Translations under genes and position numbers: made by a program
Shown: positions 8,054 to 15,566 of the stretch, one piece after another
Numbering within the stretch: the first letter of the stretch is position 1
Layout: every line of letters starts with the position of its first letter
Notes under the pieces: model-generated
Databases searched by the model: none
What the model saw: only the letters and a program-made list of their open reading frames with translations
Told to the model about the DNA's origin: nothing
Assembly: GCF_003385395.1 (NCBI RefSeq)
Contig: NZ_QNUG01000022.1
Coordinates: 1-58,827 of the forward strand
Direction of reading: 5' to 3'
Origin: Epilithonimonas hispanica
GTDB taxonomy: Bacteria > Bacteroidota > Bacteroidia > Flavobacteriales > Weeksellaceae
Length of the DNA stretch: 58,827 nt

Positions 8054-8100
8054 TTTGCAAATATGTTAATCTGATAATGTGAAAATCTCTGCTGAGTTTG

Positions 8101-8190
8101 AAGTTTATACTGAGCTTACCGAAGTACCTTTGCGAACTTAAAAGCAGTTTGATATTCAAAAAAAATCTTTGCGCTCTTTGCGTTTAAATT
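8101..8190 (+). repeat. Dispersed repeat block and TTTGCG leader repeat, copy 2
   Basis: ACTGAGCTTACCGAAGTAC (8116-8134) is a decayed CTGAGC-N3-GTCGAAG element. It is followed by TTTGCGAACTTAAAA and then CTTTGCGCTCTTTGCGTTTA (8167-8186), matching the block before the TPR gene. The block ends only about 11 bp from the next start codon, so it forms the whole 5' leader. Confidence 0.55.
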
Positions 8191-8200
8191 AAAGTAAAAA

Positions 8201-10000
8201 ATGAACAAACTAAAATATATCGCCGTTTTGGCATTTTTGGGAACAGTTGGAATCTCGGAATTAGGCGCTCAAATAAAAGAGGAGCAATTGATTCTTAACA
8301 GAAAACGTGAACCCGAAGTCAAGAAAATTGAGAAGAAGAAAACCTCTGTTGTTCAGGAAAAAAACTACCCGCCGGATAACAAGAAAAAAGAAGATTCACT
8401 CAATCTGAAATATGACATTGTGAATGTTCCACCTGTTTCGGATTTCAAAACAACCGAAATCCAAGGCGAAGATATCTCTCCAAAATTCTCTAATGATTAT
8501 CAATCCAATTATTTCAGATTAGGTTATGGAAATTATGGAAAGTTTATGGCGGATGCTAATATCTCAGGCAAGATTCAGGACAATGTTGAGATTGGGGCAG
8601 ATGCGCATTATCTTTCTACGAGCGGTTTGAAAAAAGACTACGATTGGGATTCTAAACAAAATGAAGCCAAAATTGGGGTCTTTTCCAATATTTATACAGA
8701 GACAGGGAAGTTTAATATTGACGCGAATTATGCTTTTAACAATTATAATTATTACGGGATTTATGCTTTAACACCAACAAATAACGGTGTTGATTTGCAA
8801 CAGAAAGTCAATAAATTCAGTGTCAATGGTTATTATGACCACTATTCCAATGATATTCTGAATAACCTGCGTGTAAAATCCTATTTCTTGAGCGACCATT
8901 TTGGCGCCAAAGAAAATTACGCCAATGCAGAACTGAATTTGTCTAAGCACGATTTTTCTGTTTATGATGATGTTACAGCCAACGGTGATTTGGGAATCAA
9001 TCTGGAAACGGTTAATTCTAAATTCGATATCCTGAATAAGAACACCAACAATCAATTCAATTTTACATTGTCGCCAAAAGTGACTTTCTACAAAGGCGAT
9101 TCTTACTTGTTGATTGGTTCTGATTTCAGTTTCCTTAATTCTAAAAATTCGAGCAATGTAACTGACGAATCAAAGAATAATAAGTTCTACTGGTTTCCAA
9201 AAGCAGAAGTTTTGGTTGCAGCAGCAGATGAATTCAAATTCTATGGAGGAATTGACGGCGGTTTAAAACTCAATACTTATGGTAATCTTTTAGAAGAAAA
9301 CCCCTTTTTGATTTCTGATTTGACTTTAACGCCAACTGAAACTAAATATCATTTCTATTTCGGTTTGAAAGGAGATGTGGATCAGACTTTCAAATATGAT
9401 GTGAATGCAGGTTTCAGCAAAGTGAATAATGCGCAGTTTTTTGTAAGTAATCCGTTGTTGTTCTATTTGCCTACTCCGAATCCGCTGGGTGTTGATCTGA
9501 ATCTAGGTAGAAATGGATATGATTATGCGAATACGTTCAGTTCAATCTATGACAATGGAACTTTGATGGAAGTAAAAGGAGATTTGCAAGTATTTCCAAT
9601 GGAAAACTTGACTGTGGATGCGGGTTTGCATTTTATGAAATATAAACTCGACAATCTGGAAGAAGTTTATTACAAACCATTATTTCAATTCAATCTTGGC
9701 GCAAAATATACAATGCTTGAGAAAAAACTGAACCTTGGTTTCAAAGCTTATTTCGTAACCGATAGAACATCTAATTCTTATTCTGTCGTAACCACTTTTC
9801 CAGCCTTTAATATGCAAGAGAATGTGAATGAGAAAGTTGGAGGTTATGCAGATATTAATCTTTCTGCAGAGTACAAGATTCACAAAAATTTCAGTATTTT
9901 CGCACTCGGAAATAATCTTCTAGGTGCCAAATATCAAAATTACTTGGGCTACAAAGTTTTGGGAGCTCAGGTTGTAGGAGGTGTGAAGATTACGTTCTAA
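8201..10000 (+). CDS. Outer-membrane beta-barrel protein (TonB-receptor-like, no plug)
   Basis: 599 residues with signal peptide MNKLKYIAVLAFLGTVGISELGAQ. A charged, Lys/Glu-rich linker (residues 28-70) is followed by a long run of amphipathic strands alternating aromatic and polar residues (YQSNYFRLGYGNYGKFMADANIS onwards). The chain ends GAQVVGGVKITF, with a terminal Phe typical of proteins folded by the BAM machinery. Such proteins are often annotated as TonB-dependent receptors, but I see neither a plug domain nor a clear TonB box. It is probably co-transcribed with the TPR gene upstream. The ligand is unknown. Confidence 0.8.
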   Translation: MNKLKYIAVLAFLGTVGISELGAQIKEEQLILNRKREPEVKKIEKKKTSVVQEKNYPPDNKKKEDSLNLKYDIVNVPPVSDFKTTEIQGEDISPKFSNDYQSNYFRLGYGNYGKFMADANISGKIQDNVEIGADAHYLSTSGLKKDYDWDSKQNEAKIGVFSNIYTETGKFNIDANYAFNNYNYYGIYALTPTNNGVDLQQKVNKFSVNGYYDHYSNDILNNLRVKSYFLSDHFGAKENYANAELNLSKHDFSVYDDVTANGDLGINLETVNSKFDILNKNTNNQFNFTLSPKVTFYKGDSYLLIGSDFSFLNSKNSSNVTDESKNNKFYWFPKAEVLVAAADEFKFYGGIDGGLKLNTYGNLLEENPFLISDLTLTPTETKYHFYFGLKGDVDQTFKYDVNAGFSKVNNAQFFVSNPLLFYLPTPNPLGVDLNLGRNGYDYANTFSSIYDNGTLMEVKGDLQVFPMENLTVDAGLHFMKYKLDNLEEVYYKPLFQFNLGAKYTMLEKKLNLGFKAYFVTDRTSNSYSVVTTFPAFNMQENVNEKVGGYADINLSAEYKIHKNFSIFALGNNLLGAKYQNYLGYKVLGAQVVGGVKITF

Positions 10001-10012
10001 AATAATTGATAG

Positions 10013-10062
10013 ATGATAATTGATGAGAGATGTTGTATCATTTATAATTCATCAATTATCAT
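10013..10062. repeat. Inverted repeat between the barrel gene and tRNA-Arg
   Basis: ATGATAATTGATGA at 10013-10026 is exactly complementary to TCATCAATTATCAT at 10049-10062, with a 22-nt loop. It lies just after the barrel-protein stop and could serve as a terminator, though no T run follows. Confidence 0.55.
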
Positions 10063-10072
10063 TTATAGAAAG

Positions 10073-10146
10073 GGCTTCGTAGTTCAACTGGATAGAATAT
10101 CGGATTTCGGCTCCGCAGGTTGGGGGTTCGAATCCCTCCGAGGTCA
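10073..10146 (+). tRNA. tRNA-Arg (anticodon TCG)
   Basis: A cloverleaf folds by eye. The acceptor GGCTTCG pairs with CGAGGTC, including G-U pairs. The D stem is GTTC/GAAT. The anticodon stem is TCGGA/TCCGC around loop TTTCGGC (anticodon 10107-10109), and the T stem is GGGGG/CCCTC with loop TTCGAAT. It reads CGA and CGG codons. The outermost anticodon-stem pair (10100 with 10116, T-C) is mismatched. The 3' end reads ACCCA rather than ACCA, so CCA is probably added after transcription. It is followed by a terminator and, convergently, by a recombinase remnant. Confidence 0.9.
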
Positions 10147-10154
10147 CCCAGCGG

Positions 10155-10196
10155 GAGAAAGCATTTTTAGAAATGCTTTCTCTTTTTTTTTTTTTT
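10155..10196 (+). terminator. Strong terminator after tRNA-Arg
   Basis: A perfect 12-bp stem (GAGAAAGCATTT / AAATGCTTTCTC) with a TTAG loop is followed by 14 consecutive T. The T run also encodes the Lys run at the C-terminus of the convergent recombinase remnant. Confidence 0.92.
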
Positions 10197-10877
10197 ACTT
10201 CGTAATTGGTTGTTAATCAATACGATTTGAGCAAGTGTGGAATTTAATTTAGGTGTTCGAAATGTTGTTTCTTCAAATTCAAGTTTTTCAGCTAAAATCG
10301 AACACAGTATAGAACTTTTTGTCTCATTATCGCCTTTTAAATACAATTTAGAAAGATTTGGTAGAATATCTAGTACTTGATCAAGTTTAGCCTTAATATC
10401 TAAATTTTTGCGTGATAGCTTTTGATTTTGAAGTTCCATTTCAAGCTCATCAATCCTTTTCTTACTTTCATTTTTTATAATCTGATAATCCTCAAAATCT
10501 AATTTGTCTTCGAGATACTTTTCTCTGGCACTATCCAATCGATTTATCAAATTGGCTATTTGTATAGAAAATTCTTTTTTCTTACTATCAATATTTTCTT
10601 GTATGGATTTAAAATTTCTTAATATTATTTCTTTTATTAAGCTATTCATAGATTCATTATAATCGTACTTTTCTAATTCTTTTTCAAATGCAGAATTAAC
10701 TTTATTTGAGCTATGCCTGTAACCACATTTTGAATTACAGTGATAGTAATAATAGACGTTTTTCTTACCCTTAGATCCACTACCTGAAATATGTCTTCCA
10801 CATTGAGGACATTTTAAAAAGCCTCGAAGTGGAAATTCGTTTGCCGCAATAATTTTACCTTTGGGTCTTTCTGCCAA
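10167..10877 (-). pseudogene. 3' remnant of a large serine recombinase
   Basis: The 236-residue frame holds only the C-terminal part of the family. It has PLRGFLKCPQCGRHISGSGSKGKKN with a zinc-ribbon (CPQC...HCNSKCGYRH), then a long coiled coil (residues about 75-160) and a tail of hydrophobic heptads. The catalytic N-terminal resolvase domain and most of the recombinase domain are missing. The in-frame codon before the TTG at 10877 is close to a TAA at 10887, next to a run of nine T (plus strand). Another frame upstream reads a few plausible residues, so a frameshift plus deletion is likely. The 3' end runs into the tRNA-Arg terminator, a position typical of an integrase gene beside its attachment site. 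Confidence 0.8.
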
Positions 10878-11487
10878 TGTTTTTTTTTAAATGTCCTGCT
10901 TTATAGATACATAGGAATTTTATAAGTAAAATTAAATCACTCCGGATAGTATAAAAAATAGGATATAATTTTAAGAGCTATTTTTTTAGTTTAAATGGTC
11001 TTTTAGTTTAAAATAGTATTAAGAATCCTGCCATCAATAATTTTTCATACTATGTTATCAATGCCGAAGAGATATCGAAAAATTGATCAAATATTCGAGG
11101 AAAATTTTAGAAATTGATAATCCTGTCTATTGAACTTAACAGGACTCTATTCAAACCAATTATTGGTGGATATAGATATTATTTTGAAAGTATTAAATGG
11201 TTTGTGAAATTATTTAAATCGTAAAAGGGAATTTGTAGTCGACGCAATATGCCAAATTGTTACCTAAGTGTTGAAATAAAATCTTATCTCACTAGAAAAA
11301 GCAAACCAGTTGCTATCTTAGTTATGTAGTAAATTATATAATCAAATGATTTACTATATATTTATTATTGATAATTTATCCTTAATAAAATTGAAGCAAT
11401 TATCTTCGTCATAATAATCCTGGAATCTTTATATTTTTGATTTTTTTAATAAAAGTTAAAGACTGATATCTATTTTTGGCATAAATT

Positions 11488-11506
11488 AAGTGTTAAAAAC
11501 ACATTT
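11488..11506. promoter_or_regulatory. Candidate operator, regulator distal site
   Basis: AAGTGTTA-AAA-ACACATTT, an imperfect palindrome with the same 8-3-8 spacing as sites before CE1, GH30, GH3 and araB. It is about 310 bp upstream of the Nudix regulator start, too far for simple repression. It may be a remnant or a looping partner of the proximal site. Confidence 0.45.
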
Positions 11507-11572
11507 TTAATTCGTTTAATGTCGTTTTTAATATATTTTCAAAACTTTTTTTCAACGATTCTTTCTTTTTTC

Positions 11573-11712
11573 TTATCATATTAATCATTATTTAGTCAAT
11601 TTAAGACTTCAGTTGTTATCTCCTGATCTTATTCTATTTAGGTAAGCATAGGGAATAGATAGTGTGTTAAATATGATAAGCTTATCATAAATTAGCGTGT
11701 TACCTTATCATA
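11573..11712. promoter_or_regulatory. Cluster of TTATCATA words including an 18-bp perfect palindrome
   Basis: TTATCATA occurs at 11573-11580 and 11705-11712, and a perfect palindrome TATGATAAGCTTATCATA at 11672-11689. Similar words occur in the other long control region at 42602-42620 and 42700-42718. They may bind a second regulator, but AT-rich chance matches are possible. Confidence 0.35.
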
Positions 11713-11784
11713 AAAATTAGATTTATAAAGTGCTGGTTTTGTGTGAATAATGAAAAATTTATTTTTTTATATCAATTCTATTTT

Positions 11785-11792
11785 TATATTTG
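11785..11792 (+). promoter_or_regulatory. -7 promoter element (TATATTTG) of the regulator gene
   Basis: It matches the Bacteroidota TAnnTTTG element and lies 28 bp before the start codon. The surrounding text (TTCTATTTTTATATTTG) resembles the GH3 and araB promoters. The expected start of transcription falls close to the operator at 11804. Confidence 0.6.
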
Positions 11793-11803
11793 TGATGTTA
11801 CGT

Positions 11804-11817
11804 AAATGTTAACACTT
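11804..11817. promoter_or_regulatory. Compact operator overlapping the regulator start region
   Basis: AAATGTTAACACTT combines the two half sites of the AAGTGTTA palindrome without a spacer. It ends 2 bp before the ATG and lies downstream of the -7 element, which fits negative autoregulation. The altered spacing means it may be bound differently from the other sites. Confidence 0.5.
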
Positions 11818-11819
11818 AA

Positions 11820-12545
11820 ATGAATCCAGATTTCATTCATACCTACGTTTCTGTCGATTGTGTCGTTTTTGGTTTTGATGCTGAAAATAGACTCAATATT
11901 TTGTTGGCACAAAAGCATGCAGATAACGTTTCTGTAGATAGTCAGAAAAAATTACCTGGAAGTTTGATCTTCAGTAATGAAGATGTAGATGACGCGGCAA
12001 GCAGAGTGCTGTATGAATTGACAGGAATCAAAAAGATGATTCAGAAACAATTTAAATGTTTTGCAGATCCAAATAGAGCGAGCAACCAGAACGACATCAA
12101 TTGGATGGGAAATGAGTACAACCAAAACATTGATAGAATCATTACAGTTGCGTACCTCTCGCTTTGTAAGATAGATCATAAGATTAATAGCTCAAAATAT
12201 GATACAGTAGATTGGCATCCGATAGATAATATTCCAGAGTTGCCTTTTGACCATAATAAAATCATCAACGAATCTTTGATAGAAATCAGAAAATGGATGG
12301 AGACAGATTTTTCAATCATTTTTGTTCTTCTGCCAAAGAAATTTACAATCAGGCAGTTGTATCAGCTATATAGTGCAGTTAGTGAGAAAATAATTGACAT
12401 CAAAAATTTTCACAAGAAGATTTCATCATTCAATTACATCATTCAGCTTGATGAGATTGAACAAAATGTATCACACCGTGCGGCAAGATTTTACAGGTTC
12501 GATCCAAAGATTTATAAGAAAACACACACTAAATTAATTAAATAA
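11820..12545 (+). CDS. Nudix-type transcriptional regulator of pentose utilization
   Basis: 241 residues. The N-terminal part (about 1-150) is Nudix-like: YVSVDCVVFGFD...LNILLAQKH, then LPGSLIFSNEDVDDAASRVLYELTG in place of the Nudix box. The catalytic REXXEE residues are not preserved, so hydrolase activity is unlikely. The C-terminal part (PKKFTIRQLYQLYSAV...KNFHKKI) is a winged-helix DNA-binding domain. This architecture is that of NrtR-related regulators, including the Bacteroides AraR. The position next to xylB/xylA and the presence of a shared palindrome throughout the locus suggest it controls xylose and arabinose genes with a pentose as effector. Whether it senses xylose or arabinose cannot be read from the sequence. 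Confidence 0.85.
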   Translation: MNPDFIHTYVSVDCVVFGFDAENRLNILLAQKHADNVSVDSQKKLPGSLIFSNEDVDDAASRVLYELTGIKKMIQKQFKCFADPNRASNQNDINWMGNEYNQNIDRIITVAYLSLCKIDHKINSSKYDTVDWHPIDNIPELPFDHNKIINESLIEIRKWMETDFSIIFVLLPKKFTIRQLYQLYSAVSEKIIDIKNFHKKISSFNYIIQLDEIEQNVSHRAARFYRFDPKIYKKTHTKLIK

Positions 12546-12563
12546 AATAAGTCTCAAAATAAA

Positions 12564-14048
12564 ATGTATTTATTAGGATTCGATATCGGCAGTTCATCTG
12601 TAAAAGTTTGTCTTATTGAGGCATCCAGCGGCAAAGTCATTGCATCTGATTTTTCTCCTAAAAAAGAGATGAAGATCATTGCAGAACAACCGGGATGGGC
12701 AGAGCAAAATCCTTCCGATTGGTGGACTAATCTTAAACTGGCGCATCAGTCTGTAATGTCTCACGCAAATATTGAGCCAGAAGATATCAAGGGAATCGGG
12801 ATTACTTGGCAGATGCACGGATTGATTTTGGTAGATAAAGATCAGAATGTTCTCCGTCCTTCTATCATCTGGTGTGACAGCCGCGCAGTTCCTTATGGCG
12901 AAAAGGCGTTTAAAGAAATTGGCGAAGAAAAATGTTTGTCTCACCTTTTAAACTCACCAGGCAATTTTACAGCTTCTAAACTGGCTTGGGTTAAGGAAAA
13001 TGAGCCAGAGCTTTTTGATAAGATTGATAAAATAATGTTGCCGGGAGATTACATCGCAATGAAACTTTCCGGCGACATTGGAATTACTGTAGAAGGACTT
13101 TCCGAAGGGATTTTCTGGGATTTTAAAAACAATTGTATCTCTGAAGATGTTATTAATTATTACGGAATTCCAAAGAGCTTCTTTCCAGAGATCGTTCCAA
13201 CATTTGGAATTCAGTCTACTGTTTCTTTATCTGCAGCAGAAGAATTAGGATTAAAAGAAGGAACTCCAATTTCGTACAGAGCCGGAGACCAGCCGAATAA
13301 TGCATTATCGCTTAATGTGTTCAATCCGGGAGAAATTGCTTCCACAGCAGGAACTTCAGGTGTTGTTTACGGAGTTTTGGATCAGTTGGATTATGATAAA
13401 TTATCAAGAGTTAATACGTTCGCACACGTCAATCATACTGAGGAGCAGATGAGATTGGGTGTTTTACTTTGCATCAATGGAACAGGAATTCTTAATTCTT
13501 GGTTGAAACACAATTTTGCCACTTCATTATCGTCTTATGGCGATATGAATGAGTTGGCTTCACTTTCTCCGATCGGTTCCAAGGGGTTAAGCATTATTCC
13601 ATTTGGGAACGGTGCCGAAAGAGTTTTAGAAAATAAAGATACCAGATGTTCTATCCACGGAATTAATTTTAATATTCATTCAAAAGGTGATGTTCTCCGC
13701 GCTGCACAGGAAGCCATCGTTTTTTCTTATGAATATGGGATGAACATTATGAGAGATATGGGAATGAACATCAATGTCATCCGTGCCGGGAATGCCAATA
13801 TGTTTTTAAGTTCCATTTTCCGCCAGTCGTTGGCAAGTGTGAGCAATGCAACAATTGAACTGTTTGATACAGACGGAGCAGTTGGTGCGGCAAGAGCCGC
13901 AGGAATGGGAATCGGTTTTTATGCAGATTCCAAAGAAGCATTTTCCTCGTTAGAAAAAATCACTGTTATAGAACCTGAAGACGAAAAAAGAGAACAATAC
14001 CTGGAAGCCTATGAGAGGTGGAAAGATCATCTTCAAGAAATAATTTAA
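12564..14048 (+). CDS. xylB: Xylulokinase
   Basis: 494 residues, normal length for FGGY-family xylulokinase, which phosphorylates D-xylulose to xylulose 5-phosphate. The N-terminal ATPase motif is DIGSSSVKVCLIE. The sugar-binding region includes GITWQMHGLILVDKD and WCDSRA. The second-domain phosphate motifs are STAGTSGVVYG near residue 268 and RAGNANMFLS...TDGAVGAARAAGMGIG near residues 415-455. The gene begins 18 bp after the regulator stop and precedes xylose isomerase by 109 bp, so it completes the cytoplasmic xylose route. The context separates it from the ribulokinase further downstream. Confidence 0.93.
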   Translation: MYLLGFDIGSSSVKVCLIEASSGKVIASDFSPKKEMKIIAEQPGWAEQNPSDWWTNLKLAHQSVMSHANIEPEDIKGIGITWQMHGLILVDKDQNVLRPSIIWCDSRAVPYGEKAFKEIGEEKCLSHLLNSPGNFTASKLAWVKENEPELFDKIDKIMLPGDYIAMKLSGDIGITVEGLSEGIFWDFKNNCISEDVINYYGIPKSFFPEIVPTFGIQSTVSLSAAEELGLKEGTPISYRAGDQPNNALSLNVFNPGEIASTAGTSGVVYGVLDQLDYDKLSRVNTFAHVNHTEEQMRLGVLLCINGTGILNSWLKHNFATSLSSYGDMNELASLSPIGSKGLSIIPFGNGAERVLENKDTRCSIHGINFNIHSKGDVLRAAQEAIVFSYEYGMNIMRDMGMNINVIRAGNANMFLSSIFRQSLASVSNATIELFDTDGAVGAARAAGMGIGFYADSKEAFSSLEKITVIEPEDEKREQYLEAYERWKDHLQEII

Positions 14049-14157
14049 TCAACCATTTTCAAAAGAATTTTTATAATACTTATTGATCAGAAAAATCAAT
14101 GAGCAGGGGATTCTCAAATCAATTTTAATCAAAATAATTAAAAAATAAATTAAATAT

Positions 14158-15486
14158 ATGAGCACTTTAACAGGTACAAAAGAGTTTTTTACAGGTATCG
14201 ACAAAATCAAATTTGAAGGTAAAGAAAGCAGAAATCCATTGGCATTCCGCTATTATGATGCAGATAGGGTAGTAATGGGAAAACCAATGAAAGAATGGAC
14301 AAGATTTGCAATGGCTTGGTGGCACACACTATGTGCAGACGGAAGCGATCCTTTCGGAACGTCTACCATTCATCATCCTTGGAACAAATCTACAGACGCT
14401 GTTTCCAGAGCTAAATATAAAATGGATGCAGGTTTCGAGTTTATGCAGAAAATGGGATTCAATTTCTACTGTTTCCACGATATCGACTTGGTAGATCCGG
14501 CTGATAACTGGAAAGACTACGAAAAAAATCTTCAGGAGGTTGTAGAATATGCTAAAGAGAAGCAAAAAGAAACGGGTATCAAATTACTTTGGGGAACAGC
14601 TAACGTTTTCACGCACGAGCGTTATATGAACGGAGCTTCTACCAACCCTAACTTTGATGTTGTGGCTTGTGCTGGTACTCAGGTTAAAAATTCTATCGAT
14701 GCAACGATTGCATTGGGTGGAGAAAACTATGTTTTCTGGGGAGGTAGAGAAGGTTATATGAGTCTTTTGAACACAGATATGAAGCGTGAAAAAGAGCATC
14801 TTGCACGTTTTCTTACCATTTCTCGTGATTATGCAAGAAGCCAAGGTTTTACAGGTAATTTCTTGATTGAGCCAAAACCGATGGAGCCTACCAAACACCA
14901 ATACGACTACGATGCAGAAACAGTAATTGGTTTCCTAAGACATTACGGTTTGGATAAAGATTTTAAATTGAATCTTGAGGTTAACCACGCTACATTGGCA
15001 GGTCACACCTTCGAGCACGAGCTGCAGGCCGCAGTAGATGCAGGAATGTTAGGAAGCATTGATGCCAATAGAGGCGATTACCAAAACGGTTGGGATACCG
15101 ACCAGTTTCCTGTAGATTATCTTGAAATGATCCAGGCTTGGTTGGTGCTTCTTCCAGCGGGTGGATTAGGAAAAGGTGGTGTAAACTTCGATGCAAAAAT
15201 CCGTCGTAATTCTACCGACGCAGAAGACCTTTTCATAGCACACGTTTCCGGTATGGATGCCTTTGCAAAAGGATTATTGGTAGCAGCTGATATTCTTGAA
15301 AATTCGGATTACAACAAATTGAGAACAGAAAGATATTCATCATTCGATAATGGTAATGGTAAAGCGTTCGAAGAAGGAAAACTGACTTTGGAAGACCTTC
15401 AGAAAATTGCTCATCAATCTGGTGAACCAATGCCAAAAAGCGGAAAACAAGAGTTGTTTGAGGCTATTGTGAATATGTATATCTAA
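14158..15486 (+). CDS. xylA: Xylose isomerase
   Basis: 442 residues, full length for the class II enzyme that converts D-xylose to D-xylulose. The motifs are clear: the catalytic His and Asp in CFHDIDL (residues 105-111), [16 protein letters not shown], the metal ligand region [26 protein letters not shown], and [17 protein letters not shown] near the end of the barrel. There is no signal peptide, so it acts in the cytoplasm. It follows xylB, and a 12-bp inverted repeat separates it from susC. Confidence 0.97.
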   Translation: MSTLTGTKEFFTGIDKIKFEGKESRNPLAFRYYDADRVVMGKPMKEWTRFAMAWWHTLCADGSDPFGTSTIHHPWNKSTDAVSRAKYKMDAGFEFMQKMGFNFYCFHDIDLVDPADNWKDYEKNLQEVVEYAKEKQKETGIKLLWGTANVFTHERYMNGASTNPNFDVVACAGTQVKNSIDATIALGGENYVFWGGREGYMSLLNTDMKREKEHLARFLTISRDYARSQGFTGNFLIEPKPMEPTKHQYDYDAETVIGFLRHYGLDKDFKLNLEVNHATLAGHTFEHELQAAVDAGMLGSIDANRGDYQNGWDTDQFPVDYLEMIQAWLVLLPAGGLGKGGVNFDAKIRRNSTDAEDLFIAHVSGMDAFAKGLLVAADILENSDYNKLRTERYSSFDNGNGKAFEEGKLTLEDLQKIAHQSGEPMPKSGKQELFEAIVNMYI

Positions 15487-15494
15487 AAAAGACT

Positions 15495-15541
15495 TTAAGA
15501 AAGTTTATCCAATTTCAACAGCTGTTATAAAACTTTCTTAA
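15495..15541 (+). promoter_or_regulatory. Long inverted repeat between xylA and susC
   Basis: TTAAGAAAGTTT (15495-15506) and AAACTTTCTTAA (15530-15541) are exactly complementary with a 23-nt loop. No T run follows, so it is not a classical terminator. It may be an RNA-processing or stability element setting the ratio of the enzyme and receptor messages. Confidence 0.5.
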
Positions 15542-15566
15542 ACCTAACTATTTAAAAATAATAATT

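Larger units (their letters stand above)
10878..11819. other. AT-rich non-coding region, probable integration scar and regulatory region
   Basis: No gene longer than about 25 codons is supported. The left half (10880-11470) looks like decayed DNA. The right half holds candidate regulatory sites for the sugar locus: an AAGTGTWA-type palindrome at 11488, TTATCATA words at 11573, 11672 and 11705, a TATATTTG element at 11785 and a compact operator at 11804. Confidence 0.6.

Noticed and set aside
8201-10000. SusC-type receptor
   Set aside because: At 599 residues, without a plug domain and without a SusD partner, it does not fit.
10073-10146. tRNA pseudogene
   Set aside because: One mismatched stem pair and a non-encoded CCA are compatible with function; all loops and the T arm are normal and a strong terminator follows.
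10013-10216. 67-codon ORF
   Set aside because: It runs through the tRNA-Arg and its terminator, so it is not a gene.
11820-12545. Active Nudix pyrophosphohydrolase
   Set aside because: The Nudix box lacks the REXXEE acids and a winged-helix domain follows, so a regulator is more likely.
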